Both the position numbers and the translations under genes were made by a program. Under the pieces are notes generated by a model. It saw only the letters and a program-made list of their open reading frames with translations, was not told the DNA's origin and did not search any database. From Iodobacter sp. (GTDB lineage: Bacteria; Pseudomonadota; Gammaproteobacteria; Burkholderiales; Chitinibacteraceae), in assembly GCF_025352645.1 (NCBI RefSeq), contig NZ_JANXSO010000126.1:43536-107535 (forward strand): a stretch of DNA of 64,000 bases. Direction: 5' to 3'. Below are positions 1 through 8,520 of this stretch, in pieces; positions within the stretch are counted from its first letter, which is position 1, and each line of letters begins with the position of its first letter.

Positions 1-137
1 TCCCTGCCATTTTTCTGTAAATAATTAATCGATTTTTTTACTAAATTTTCTGCATCCGTCTTACTGCCTCGACCTTCAGCAAAACAAATAGGCAAGATAA
101 ACAGCCCCATTAACATCAACAAACATAGCATTCTCAT
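1..137 (-). CDS. Exported Cache-domain-like protein, N-terminal fragment (truncated by window edge)
   Basis: The reverse strand opens with ATG at 137, preceded by AGGAAA about eight bases upstream. The first ~20 residues (MRMLCLLMLMGLFILPICFA) form a clear Sec signal peptide. The mature start then reads AEGRGSKTDAENLVKKSINY, which resembles the first helix of small periplasmic single-Cache proteins (pattern AxxLVxKAxxYixxNG). Only 45 codons are inside the window, so the family call rests on this helix alone. Probably a periplasmic ligand-binding protein. Confidence 0.55.
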   Translation of the reverse strand, partial: MRMLCLLMLMGLFILPICFAEGRGSKTDAENLVKKSINYLQKNGR

Positions 138-653
138 TATTATTTTCCTTTACCCCAGCAAATACTTACAAGTAGACTATTTGTTGTAACAAATCCAATA
201 AAATAACAACGCCAATCCCAAGCTATTAATTTATAGCGAATGTGTAGCGTTTAATCCACCGCAAAGAGGGGTGAACGTTGTTTTGATCTCATCACGCCAG
301 CGTGCTGTATATTCAAATTTCATTAGATCGCAATGTTTAAAGATGTTTTACTTGGTAAAATGCCAACAGTAGCTAAGGATAGAATCAAGTCTCCAGCCAT
401 TTTGTAAACAAAAGGAGCCCTATTAATGCTTTGCCTTCATATAAGATCTGCAAAAATTGCTTAAGCAATCCTATTAAAATTTTTGTAAGTTTATACTTGG
501 CATATTTAAATCCTTAAATTCAACATCCGCACTGACAGCGTGTTTTTCTAATCAAGAAGTGCTTGGTCTATTTTTTGGCTAAAAATGAATGAATTATCAC
601 CACACCACACCACGTCGCCTTGCCGTTTATTCAGCTAAAATGACAGAGATAAC
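138..653. other. 516-bp intergenic region with a 14-bp perfect palindrome
   Basis: No convincing ORF. It separates the divergent Cache-protein and HD-GYP-like genes, so it must hold both promoters. ATTGCTTAAGCAAT at 456-469 is a perfect palindrome and a candidate operator. A short CAC-rich run lies at about 599-613, close to the HD-GYP-like start. I see no tRNA-like or terminator-like structure. Confidence 0.5.
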
Positions 654-1637
654 ATGGAGTTTTGCATGGCCTCATCCCCTCAACCCAGTGAATCTAAAAC
701 TTCTCGACCTGCATCAGCCCCCCGATTCATCTTTGAATCACGTGCTGCGCTTGATCGAATTTTAAGTAAATCAGATACTTACTCTGGGGTGTTTCCTAGC
801 CATATCAGCAGCATTGTTGGCCATCTTAGTCATGCCTGCGATATCAATCGCAATGTCGTAATTGGCATGATTATGCTGCGCCAAGATGGCACATATGCCA
901 TTCGGCACGCCATTAATGTGGCCTGCGTGGTGGAGCTAGCCTTACGTGATTTAGGCCGATCCGCAGTTGAGCGCAAACCTGTAGTTGCCGCCGCCCTCAC
1001 CATGAATATTGGCATGTATGCCATCCAAGAAAAGCTATCTAGCCAATCTGGCCCCCTATCCGATGAACAACGCCATCTGATGCAAGCGCATCCGATTGAA
1101 GGTCGAGATCTATTACGCAAATTAGGCGTAACCGATCCACTCTGGCTTGATTATGTACTGCAACATCACGAGATCCCTGATGGCAGCGGCTATCCACAGC
1201 GCCTAGCGGGTGATGATATTCATTTTGAGGCGCGCTTAATTGGGATTGCCGATCGCTACTGCGCCATGCTGACCCGCAATGCTTGGCGGCGTGGGCAATT
1301 ATCTGACTTAGCCCTGCTCACATCCTTAACCGGCTCGCAAAATAGTATCGATGTAAAACTGGGCCGCCTGTTTACCCAAACCATGGGTCTTTATCCGCCT
1401 GGCGCGGTTGTACAGTTATTAAATGGCGAAATTGGCATCGTAAAACGCCCTGGCCGTGGTGAACAAACGCCGGTCGTTGCGGCATTATTCAATAAGCAGT
1501 GGCAGCCACTCTTAAATATTGTTGAAAGGGATAGCGACGATATTGACTTCAGCATTATTGCCGTAATCGAAAGCCAACGCGTTGCGGGTCTAGTGCCTAT
1601 GGAAGACGTATGGGGTGGCGACGCCACGGGTGCTTAA
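654..1637 (+). CDS. HD-GYP family protein with degenerate HD motif
   Basis: A 327-residue cytosolic protein with an HD-GYP fold of the c-di-GMP phosphodiesterase type. Conserved pieces are visible: H85, H146, the pair H171-H172 followed by EIPDGSGYP (GYP at 179-181), and the later IGIADRY aspartate. The hallmark HD pair that binds metal is replaced by M117-N118 in ALTMNIGM. Hydrolysis is therefore doubtful and the protein may act as a c-di-GMP sensor or scaffold. About 100 C-terminal residues follow with no family I recognise. ATG 654 has only a weak purine-rich leader; ATG 666 is an alternative. It lies 72 bp upstream of the pyrB-like gene in the same direction. Confidence 0.8.
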   Translation: MEFCMASSPQPSESKTSRPASAPRFIFESRAALDRILSKSDTYSGVFPSHISSIVGHLSHACDINRNVVIGMIMLRQDGTYAIRHAINVACVVELALRDLGRSAVERKPVVAAALTMNIGMYAIQEKLSSQSGPLSDEQRHLMQAHPIEGRDLLRKLGVTDPLWLDYVLQHHEIPDGSGYPQRLAGDDIHFEARLIGIADRYCAMLTRNAWRRGQLSDLALLTSLTGSQNSIDVKLGRLFTQTMGLYPPGAVVQLLNGEIGIVKRPGRGEQTPVVAALFNKQWQPLLNIVERDSDDIDFSIIAVIESQRVAGLVPMEDVWGGDATGA

Positions 1638-1709
1638 TACGCGCAAAGTGTATACACAACATAAAATTACCCTGTAAACTGCACGCACTGTGTAGATAAG
1701 GGTGATGAT

Positions 1710-2978
1710 ATGCAAAACGCGCAACAAAACACACTCCGCGATGCCATGCGCATTCTCAACTTAACCCGTGATGCCATAACAGAGCGATTAGGCGTAAGCC
1801 GGCGAGCTTTAGATAGCTGGCTACTCCCCGATCATTCCAACGAACACCGCAGCATGCCCACCATTGTTGAGCGTTTTTTAGCTGAAATTCTAAGCCAAGC
1901 CCCCAAAAACCTCGCAACACAAAATATCGATTCCGCCTCTGCCCATTGGGCTCCCCATTTATTATCTGTTGAGCAATTTAGCCGCGAATCGGTTGAAGAG
2001 CTGTTTCGCATCGCCGACATTATGCAGCCTGTTGCCCGCAGGCAAAAAACCTGCCGCGTGCTAGAAGGCGCGGTGCTGGCCAATCTGTTTTTTGAAGCCA
2101 GTACTCGTACTCGGATTAGCTTTGGGGCGGCGTTTTGCCGGCTGGGTGGCTCGGTGTGTGATACCACAGGCTTTACCTTCTCCTCCATGGCTAAGGGTGA
2201 ATCAATCTATGACACCAGCCGTGTAGTCAGCGGCTACGCCGATGTGATTGTAGTGCGCCACCCTGAGCAAGGCGCGGTGGCTGAATTTGCCCAAGCTAGC
2301 AACATCCCTATCATTAACGGTGGTGATGGGCCTGGCGAGCATCCAACCCAAGCGCTGCTGGATCTTTACACGATGGAGCGCGAATTCTCCCGCCTGAATA
2401 AACTAATAGATGGCAGCCATATTGCTCTAGTAGGTGATTTAAAACATGGTCGTGCTGCGCACTCCTTAGCCAAGCTACTGGGTTTATATCGTGGGCTCAA
2501 AATCACCCTACTTGCCCCAACTGGCCTAGAAATGCCAGCGAGTATCATTGATGCTGCCAGCCGCAATGGCAACATTGTGCAGTGCACCGATAATCTAGCC
2601 ACTGGGCTAGCAGATGCCGACGTGATTTACGCTACCCGCGTTCAAAAAGAGCGTATGCAAGGTGAGGTAATGGAAGGTTATGGTGAAAACTTTCAAATCA
2701 ACTTGCGGGCCGTAAATAGTTTTTGCAAGCCAGATGTCATTGTGATGCACCCATTGCCTAGAGATAGCCGCAGCGGAGCCAATGATCTCTCTACCGATTT
2801 AAATCAAGACCCAAGACTAGCTATCTTTCGCCAAACTGATAATGGCGTGCCGATCCGCATGGCGATTTTTGCTAAACTACTGGGCGTAGATCAGCAGATT
2901 AGCCATAGTCTGCGCGATATTAGCTGGGTTCACCCACAGAAACTGGGCCCTAACGATGCGTCTTTTGACGAGTTGTAA
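1710..2978 (+). CDS. pyrB: Aspartate carbamoyltransferase with N-terminal helix-turn-helix extension
   Basis: Catalyses carbamoyl phosphate + L-aspartate to N-carbamoyl-aspartate, the first committed step of pyrimidine synthesis. Carbamoyl-phosphate site FFEASTRTR (STRTR at 131-135), the HPTQALLDLYTM stretch and the HPLPR loop are all present. At 422 residues it is about 110 longer than the E. coli catalytic chain. Roughly the first 65 residues precede the catalytic fold and read as a helix-turn-helix (TRDAITERLGVSRRALDSWL, about 19-38). No PyrI regulatory chain is adjacent. The extension may bind DNA or mediate assembly; that is inference. The ATG follows GGGTGATGAT. Confidence 0.9.
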   Translation: MQNAQQNTLRDAMRILNLTRDAITERLGVSRRALDSWLLPDHSNEHRSMPTIVERFLAEILSQAPKNLATQNIDSASAHWAPHLLSVEQFSRESVEELFRIADIMQPVARRQKTCRVLEGAVLANLFFEASTRTRISFGAAFCRLGGSVCDTTGFTFSSMAKGESIYDTSRVVSGYADVIVVRHPEQGAVAEFAQASNIPIINGGDGPGEHPTQALLDLYTMEREFSRLNKLIDGSHIALVGDLKHGRAAHSLAKLLGLYRGLKITLLAPTGLEMPASIIDAASRNGNIVQCTDNLATGLADADVIYATRVQKERMQGEVMEGYGENFQINLRAVNSFCKPDVIVMHPLPRDSRSGANDLSTDLNQDPRLAIFRQTDNGVPIRMAIFAKLLGVDQQISHSLRDISWVHPQKLGPNDASFDEL

Positions 2979-3005
2979 TCGATCAGCCAACACCAAGGAT
3001 TTCCA

Positions 3006-3320
3006 ATGCTTTTTAACGATGTATTAGCCAGCCTGCCCACGATTGATCATTTATCCGCGCTTGAGCTACTTGATGGCGAAAAGATTGTGGCACGGATTGA
3101 AAACAAGCCCGGCCAAGCTGGCAGTGTGCGGGTTTATCATGCCTTATACCAAGAATTTGGTGCCATTAACGCCGTTGCAGCTGCCAAGGGTGTGCGGCTG
3201 TATGCGGAGCACAGCGCAGATGCAATTGCGTTTCCAAATAAGCATCCAAATATTGATCGCCTACTGGCTTTAGCCGCAGCAGGCCAGCCATTAGCCGTTA
3301 GATTGATTACGGCTGGTTGA
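3006..3320 (+). CDS. DUF2322 family protein
   Basis: A 104-residue soluble protein with no signal peptide or membrane segment. The sequence (LFNDVLASLPTIDHL at the start, then VYHALYQEFGAINAVAAAKG) fits the small DUF2322 family of Neisseriales and Pasteurellales, whose function is unknown. The ATG is preceded by AAGGA at good spacing. It starts 27 bp after pyrB on the same strand and could be co-transcribed with it. Confidence 0.7.
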   Translation: MLFNDVLASLPTIDHLSALELLDGEKIVARIENKPGQAGSVRVYHALYQEFGAINAVAAAKGVRLYAEHSADAIAFPNKHPNIDRLLALAAAGQPLAVRLITAG

Positions 3321-3374
3321 CCAATATCCACATAGAAGCTACATTCCAAGCTAATCTCAATACAAATAAAGCCT

Positions 3375-3986
3375 ATGTTTAAGCATTACTTTTTATTAAT
3401 TAGCTTGGTTTGTTGTGGCCTAGCCCATGCTGGTGCCCAAAAAGAAGAGCAGCTTTCTTCTGCAGTACAAACCTCAATGCAAAGATCCATCAATGATGGG
3501 CAGTCGGCCAGATTGGTTTTTGCCAATCCAAATGACGGCGAAGCTTGGCTTGCAGCAATGTCGGCCCGTTTGGCTAAGCGCATCCCCGATGAATTTATCC
3601 GCCGCACCCTTCTTACTGCCATTCATTACGAGGCCAGCCGCGCAGGCTTAGATCCACAATTAGTTTTGGGCCTCATTCACGTAGAAAGCGGTTTTAACCG
3701 CTATGCTTTTTCTGTAGTTGGGGCGCGAGGGTTAATGCAAGTTATGCCATTTTGGCAAAGATCAATTGGCAGCAGCGGGCACAATTTATTCGATATGAAT
3801 ACCAATTTGCGCTATGGCTGCACCATTTTGCGCCACTATTTAAATATAGAAAACGGTGATTACTTTAGGGCACTCGGCCGTTATAACGGCAGCTTAGGCC
3901 GTGCCGAATACCCTAATCTTGTGTATGGCGCATGGAAAAACTATTACGCTTATACCGGTGAAAACACCAAATTGGCAGAAAAATAA
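3375..3986 (+). CDS. Lytic transglycosylase (SLT fold), exported
   Basis: Cleaves the MurNAc-GlcNAc glycan bond of peptidoglycan in the periplasm. The first ~20 residues are a signal peptide ending in AHAGA. The SLT domain covers about 80-195, with catalytic E104 in IHVESGFN and the following GARGLMQVMPFW signature (about 116-127) and RYNGSLGR block. It has 203 residues and no lipobox. Its stop codon abuts the stop of the convergent Crp-type gene with no bases between, and I see no separate terminator there. Confidence 0.88.
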   Translation: MFKHYFLLISLVCCGLAHAGAQKEEQLSSAVQTSMQRSINDGQSARLVFANPNDGEAWLAAMSARLAKRIPDEFIRRTLLTAIHYEASRAGLDPQLVLGLIHVESGFNRYAFSVVGARGLMQVMPFWQRSIGSSGHNLFDMNTNLRYGCTILRHYLNIENGDYFRALGRYNGSLGRAEYPNLVYGAWKNYYAYTGENTKLAEK

Positions 3987-4658
3987 CTATCCCGGCAATT
4001 TATCCGCTTGCAATAAGCGGATAAAGCCAAGCTCCATATTGACCCAGCCGTGCTCTCCCCAAACACTAAGCTGTTTATTCACGCTTTCACGGCTAGCGCC
4101 CACCATATTAGCTAACTCTTGCTGAGTAAGTTTTAAATCAATAGTAACGCCATCCGCATCTTTAATTCCATGCTGGTTAGCGAGTTGCCTGAGCATTTTA
4201 CCTAGGCGCTGTGGCAAATTTAGAAACAGCGTATCTTGTAATAAATCATCGACATAACGTAAACGTAGGCATAAAGCCGCCAACATTTGCCGCATCACCT
4301 TAGGGTGGCGATCTAAATACTGCATCACGTTTTCTCGCCGTAAAACCAGCAGCTCACAAGCTTCTATCGTTTCAACGCTGGCTGTACGAGCGCCTCCATC
4401 AAGCATCGCAATCTCGCCAAACATCTCCCCTGCTTCCAATATGCAAATTGTGGCTTCTTTCCCCTCAGCGCTGCTTCTAACTACTTTTAAACGCCCGTGC
4501 AATATGGCATACATTTCATCGCCCAAAGAGCCCTGAACCACAACCAATTGCTTGGCCCGCAAGCTACGCCATTCGGTTTGACTAGCAAGATCCGCTAATT
4601 CCGCATTACTTAAATCACAAAACAGGCTACTGCCTGATAATAATTTAGCTTTATCCAT
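3987..4658 (-). CDS. Crp/Fnr family transcriptional regulator
   Basis: A 223-residue one-component regulator. The N-terminal cyclic-nucleotide-binding barrel (about 10-125) holds the phosphate-binding cassette FGEIAMLDGGARTASV, with the GE and R positions that contact cyclic nucleotide. The C-terminal winged helix (about 150-215) has the recognition segment LTQQELANMVGASRESVNKQ. No N-terminal cysteine cluster of the Fnr [4Fe-4S] type is present, so a nucleotide ligand is more likely than oxygen sensing. The start is placed at ATG 4658, with AAAGAG just upstream; an in-frame extension of 25 residues to 4733 is possible but looks unlike the family. Confidence 0.88.
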   Translation of the reverse strand: MDKAKLLSGSSLFCDLSNAELADLASQTEWRSLRAKQLVVVQGSLGDEMYAILHGRLKVVRSSAEGKEATICILEAGEMFGEIAMLDGGARTASVETIEACELLVLRRENVMQYLDRHPKVMRQMLAALCLRLRYVDDLLQDTLFLNLPQRLGKMLRQLANQHGIKDADGVTIDLKLTQQELANMVGASRESVNKQLSVWGEHGWVNMELGFIRLLQADKLPG

Positions 4659-4772
4659 ATGGCACTCTTTAAATTTGATACTAGCAAACAGCCAGATATA
4701 ACAAAAAACAGACTTAATATGGACTAATTCCACTGCTATCGCAGTTGCTCAGTCCCTACAACCTTAGAACGC

Positions 4773-5546
4773 TTAAATCGACAAGCTAGCAATCACTGGC
4801 GTATGGTCTGATGGGCGTTCATTTTTTCTTGGCTCTTTATCAATCACACATGCACTGCATAAAGGGACTAATTCTTCAGTTAATAAAATATGATCAATGC
4901 GCATACCAGCGTTTTTTCTAAACCCAAAACCACGATAATCCCACCAAGAAAATGATTTCTCTGGCTGATCAAATAGGCGATAAGAATCGGTTAATCCTAA
5001 ATCTAATAAGGCCTGAAATGCAGCACGCTCCGGCGCTGAAACCAAGACCTGACCCTCCCACTTTTTAGGATCATGCACATCTATATCATGTGGAGCGATA
5101 TTGTAATCGCCCAGCAGTGCCAGCTTAGAATGCACAGCCATTTCTGTTTTTAACCAAGCAGTTAAAGCCGCCAGCCAAGATAATTTATATGGGTATTTTT
5201 CTGAATCTAATGCTTGCCCATTTGGAATATACGCACAAACCAAGCGCACACCCTGCATCGTGGCCGCAATTAATCTCACCTGATGATCAATAAAACCAGG
5301 GATATTAATCACCACATCGCTTAAAGCTTCACGCGCAATAATCGCCACGCCGTTATAGGTTTTTTGCCCTGCAAACACCACATGAAACCCTGCCGCCTCA
5401 ATTTCCGCCTGTGGAAACACCACGTCTTCCATTTTAGTTTCTTGCAAGCAAAGCGCCGTGACATCTGGATTAGCCGCCAGCCATTCCAATACCTGTGGCA
5501 AACGCACTTTCAGACTATTCACATTCCAGGTCACAATTTTTATCAC
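4773..5546 (-). CDS. xth: Exodeoxyribonuclease III (xth family)
   Basis: AP endonuclease/3'-5' exonuclease of base excision repair. The 257-residue protein has the endonuclease/exonuclease/phosphatase fold: WNVNSLKVRLPQ at the start, the metal-binding glutamate in LCLQETK (E36), LLGDYNIAPHD in the middle and the C-terminal RPSDHTPV histidine motif. The start codon is GTG at 5546 with AGGAAA about eight bases upstream. It is separated from the downstream Crp-type gene by 114 bp. Confidence 0.92.
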   Translation of the reverse strand: MIKIVTWNVNSLKVRLPQVLEWLAANPDVTALCLQETKMEDVVFPQAEIEAAGFHVVFAGQKTYNGVAIIAREALSDVVINIPGFIDHQVRLIAATMQGVRLVCAYIPNGQALDSEKYPYKLSWLAALTAWLKTEMAVHSKLALLGDYNIAPHDIDVHDPKKWEGQVLVSAPERAAFQALLDLGLTDSYRLFDQPEKSFSWWDYRGFGFRKNAGMRIDHILLTEELVPLCSACVIDKEPRKNERPSDHTPVIASLSI

Positions 5547-5969
5547 GACGTGTTTCCTATCTATTCAGGTTTATATTTCTCTGCGAGCAATACAGAATCA
5601 TCTTATCCGCATATTTTCACATGAATTGGCTGCGGCATGGCACATTAAAGAGTGTAAAAATGGGGAAAACAAGTTCATAAAAAATATATGCGCAAACTAA
5701 TCACGACTTTATTGACAAAAATAAGCAAACCATGAACTTTACATGTAGCAATCTGCATGGAAGCATGCAAGCTAATAACTTAGTATTTTGGCATGGTGTT
5801 GCACGGCTCTTGCCCGTGTAATTTATGCTGCATATACACCAAGTAAATAAGTAGTTGCTAATAAAGAATAGCCAGCAACCAATTTTATCTATCCAGCCCA
5901 ATTAAGCGTAATATTTGCCAATTAAATATTTATTAAACATTGATAGACTGTTTAAAAAAGACAATCACC
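5547..5969. other. 423-bp intergenic region, nothing recognisable
   Basis: Lies between the divergent xth gene and a small membrane protein gene. It is moderately AT-rich and holds no ORF with a good start and ribosome binding site. Short open frames on both strands use TTG starts and have no protein-like composition. I see no strong hairpin. Confidence 0.4.
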
Positions 5970-6233
5970 ATGCTTGCACTCCCATCCATATGGAATATAT
6001 TAATATCCAGCATAGTATTTTTCATTGCTGTTTGGTATCTACGCCGCTATTTAGATGAGCAAGGCCTGCCGAAGGGAATAACGCGCAGCCTGCTGGTGTT
6101 TATGCTGGCATCTTTAGCATCCTGTGGCACAGGCACCTTTATAGACAAAATTGCAGGTAAAAAAGCTGATCCTGCTGCTCCTACGGTGCTTAAACAACTT
6201 TTAAATGCTGCTAAGCAAAGTGCACAGGAATAG
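5970..6233 (+). CDS. Small inner-membrane protein, unknown
   Basis: An 87-residue protein (97 if a TTG at 5940 is used). It has one clear membrane segment near the N-terminus (WNILISSIVFFIAVWYL), then a basic RRYLDEQGLPKG segment, a second hydrophobic stretch containing SLASCGTG, and a soluble tail ending KQLLNAAKQSAQE. No ribosome binding site is convincing for either start. I do not recognise a family. Confidence 0.5.
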   Translation: MLALPSIWNILISSIVFFIAVWYLRRYLDEQGLPKGITRSLLVFMLASLASCGTGTFIDKIAGKKADPAAPTVLKQLLNAAKQSAQE

Positions 6234-6360
6234 ACTATCCCTTATGGGCTAAGCGAATCTATACATTCATTTTGTACAAAATATTCCGTAGTGCCGCATA
6301 GAATGAATGGACCACGGCTTGCCACACCTTGCTCAAAGAGGTGCAGCAAGTCACCTTTAT

Positions 6361-6900
6361 TTACATAAATAGAAAAAATCCATCTGCAAAATAAATAGCG
6401 CCGATAATCCCCATTGGCCAGGCTGCATACCAAACGGGTTTGCGTTTAAATAAGCCGGCAATAGAGCTAAGCAAAATAGCAATTTGTAAAAAAATAACCG
6501 CCAGACCAAAAGGTTTAGAATGACGCTGAGCTTGATCACGCTCGCTTTCTAGTTGTTTGGCTTTTTGCTGTATTTGTGTTTTTTCTTGCTCATACTTAGC
6601 CACTTTACTGCCGTAATCCTGTAAAGCTTGCTCAAAGTGCCGTTTAAGCTCTGGTGATGAATGAGCAGGTAAGGCCCATAAATCTAAAGCCAATTTCTCT
6701 TTTTGTAATTGATACAAATTAGCTTTAACACTTTTTGCCTGAAAAAAAGCCCATTGATCAGAGGCTTGAGTTTGGCTAATAATACTACGGGTGGAATAAC
6801 CACCACCTTTAAAAGTTGATAAGGTAGCACATACAGCCAGAATAACCGTGCTAAGCGCTAAGTAATTGAGCCAAGGGTCTTTTTTTTCTTCGGACATCAT
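6361..6900 (-). CDS. DUF4337 family membrane protein
   Basis: A 179-residue protein with the layout typical of DUF4337: a short cytosolic start (EEKKDPWLNYLALSTVILAV), a first membrane helix, a conserved region around STRSIISQTQASDQWAFFQAKS, a charged coiled-coil helix (about 85-130, rich in K/E/Q), then two C-terminal membrane helices. Function is unknown for the family. ATG 6900 or 6897 are both possible; AAAGAA lies upstream. Confidence 0.78.
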   Translation of the reverse strand: MMSEEKKDPWLNYLALSTVILAVCATLSTFKGGGYSTRSIISQTQASDQWAFFQAKSVKANLYQLQKEKLALDLWALPAHSSPELKRHFEQALQDYGSKVAKYEQEKTQIQQKAKQLESERDQAQRHSKPFGLAVIFLQIAILLSSIAGLFKRKPVWYAAWPMGIIGAIYFADGFFLFM

Positions 6901-7051
6901 TCAATTCTTTAATGTTAAATAAACAAGTACTTTGGGCCTAAAAAAACTAGTCCATTATTTTATTAGAATACATCCAGTGGCATTTCGTATTAAATCATCA
7001 CGCTCCTTTATTGCAACAATGCAATGAGTTTGGGCCCTTATATCTGAAAGC

Positions 7052-7094
7052 AAAAAAAATAAAACACCCCATGCGATTATCTCGAATGGGGTGT
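7052..7094 (-). terminator. Rho-independent terminator after the Asr-like gene
   Basis: On the reverse strand a 9-bp stem, ACACCCCAT (7086-7094) pairing with ATGGGGTGT (7064-7072), is followed by TTTATTTTTTTT. It sits about 40 bp past the stop of the Asr-like gene. Confidence 0.85.
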
Positions 7095-7136
7095 AGATCG
7101 GCAAAATTAGCAGCCTTATATTATTACCTTGGCATT

Positions 7137-7565
7137 TTACCCAGCAGAGGCTGCAGATGCATGCTTTTTAACTGGCGCCTTGTGCACTGCAGAGGCAGCC
7201 GATGCCGCTGAGGCATGTTTTTTAGCCTGTGCTTTTTGTACGCTAGAAGCAGTAGACGCCGCTGAGGCGTGTTTCTTAGCCTGTGCTTTTTGTACGCTAG
7301 AAGCAGCAGACGCCGCCGAGGCGTGTTTCTTAGCCTGCGCTTTTTGCACGCTAGAAGCAGCAGACGCCGCTGAGGCGTGTTTCTTAGCCTGTGCTTTTTG
7401 TACCGCAGATGCGGCAGAGGCTTTCTTATCTACATGCTTAGTAGCTGTTGTTTTTACAGAATGCGTTTGTACTTTAACCGGTGTCGATGCCGCTTCTGCC
7501 GCCATACCGAAAGCAGTCGTTGCAACAAATACAGTAGCGGCAAGAGTTGTCAGCAGTTTGTTCAT
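7137..7565 (-). CDS. Exported Ala/Lys/His-rich tandem-repeat protein, Asr-like
   Basis: A 142-residue protein. It has a Sec signal peptide (MNKLLTTLAATVFVATTAFG) cut near AEA-AS, then a short Thr/Val/Lys linker, then four to five tandem 18-residue repeats of the type KKHASAASAASSVQKAQA (54 bp each at DNA level). The composition is Ala, Lys, Ser, His and Gln with no Cys. The QKAQAKKHA core closely resembles the repeats of enterobacterial acid-shock protein Asr, which is periplasmic. Homology versus convergent low complexity cannot be settled by eye. A strong terminator follows. Confidence 0.7.
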   Translation of the reverse strand: MNKLLTTLAATVFVATTAFGMAAEAASTPVKVQTHSVKTTATKHVDKKASAASAVQKAQAKKHASAASAASSVQKAQAKKHASAASAASSVQKAQAKKHASAASTASSVQKAQAKKHASAASAASAVHKAPVKKHASAASAG

Positions 7566-7677
7566 GATCTGGTTTCCTGAATTTCGCTCGGTGTTGAGCG
7601 GGTAAATTCAGTATCTACTCTCTTGCTTTAGAGTTCGATATAACGTTAGTAGCGATGTGTAACCGACTGTTTAAGTT

Positions 7678-7701
7678 AAAAAGCGGCCATGATAGGCCGC
7701 T
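7678..7701 (-). terminator. Terminator after the DUF4124 gene
   Basis: Reverse strand: AGCGGCC/GGCCGCT, a 7-bp GC-rich stem (7682-7688 with 7695-7701) with a 6-base loop, followed by TTTTT. It lies 25-48 bp after the stop at 7726. Confidence 0.85.
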
Positions 7702-7725
7702 GTATTAAACCCATTATCAAGCCTG

Positions 7726-8181
7726 CTATTTAATCGCAGGCATGTTTTTCTTTTCTACCGGCGGAAAGCCCGCCTTACTTAAACTGGCGCCCCAAATCAA
7801 TTTATCCCAAGGGCTCAGCACTTGCTTGCCGATCAATAGCACCGGCGTGCGTACGGAAAGGCTGCCTACTAAATTGATAAACTCAATCATTTGCTGCTCG
7901 GTTCGATTTGGATTTTTTAACTCATAACTGATATTGCGGCTATCTAACAACGCCACTGCATCCGCACAGGGCTGACCGCATTCTGGCGTTACAAATAAAA
8001 TCATGCTGGCTTGGGCTTGGCTCGCATTATTGCTTGGTACGCGAATCGGTCTTTCCCGCACATTTTGCCCTACTGCAGGCTGATCGGAATAATAAACATG
8101 GCCATCTGCATCACGCCATTGATAAACCTTGGCCGCAAAGCTAGGGGAGCTGAACAATAAAGCCAATAAAAAATATTTCAT
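7726..8181 (-). CDS. DUF4124 plus glutaredoxin-like protein, exported
   Basis: A 151-residue protein. A signal peptide (MKYFLLALLFSSPSFAA) is followed by a DUF4124 segment (KVYQWRDADGHVYYSDQP, about 18-35) and then a thioredoxin/glutaredoxin-like domain. The active-site-like motif in that domain is C-GQP-C (CX3C), not the usual CXXC. The cis-Pro region RTPVLLIGKQVLSPW is present. It probably takes part in periplasmic thiol chemistry, but redox activity with a CX3C site is uncertain. It is an isolated gene with its own terminator. Confidence 0.75.
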   Translation of the reverse strand: MKYFLLALLFSSPSFAAKVYQWRDADGHVYYSDQPAVGQNVRERPIRVPSNNASQAQASMILFVTPECGQPCADAVALLDSRNISYELKNPNRTEQQMIEFINLVGSLSVRTPVLLIGKQVLSPWDKLIWGASLSKAGFPPVEKKNMPAIK

Positions 8182-8520
8182 ACTTAAACTCTTAGCAATC
8201 TACCTATTACAGATCAAGCATTATAGACCGCGCCCCTTTATTACTCTTATTTCAATATAAGAAAAAACTTAAACAGCGTTTCTCTTTAAGAAAGATAGCT
8301 GCCTGCATGGTTTAGCACCTGCAGCTACCGCTTATCTGTAAGCCATCGAATCTAGCCCAAGTCATATTGCCTCTGCTAAGCCTGCTATCCCCCAGCCAAG
8401 CCGCAGCCAGCCTCAACATCTAGATCAATCATCCAACAAAAAACCCCATTCAAACGATTGTTTTATAAGGGTTTTCATATAAATAAACCCTATTGATTTA
8501 TTAACTTATTACGCATAGCA

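Noticed and set aside
5701..5901. 66-codon reverse ORF downstream of xth
   Set aside because: TTG start, no ribosome site, Cys/Leu-rich frame in AT-rich intergenic DNA without protein-like pattern.
7129..7605. 158-codon forward ORF with AEACFLACAFCTLEAADA-type cysteine repeats
   Set aside because: It is the antisense shadow of the 54-bp repeats of the Asr-like gene; the reverse frame has a signal peptide and terminator, the forward one has neither.
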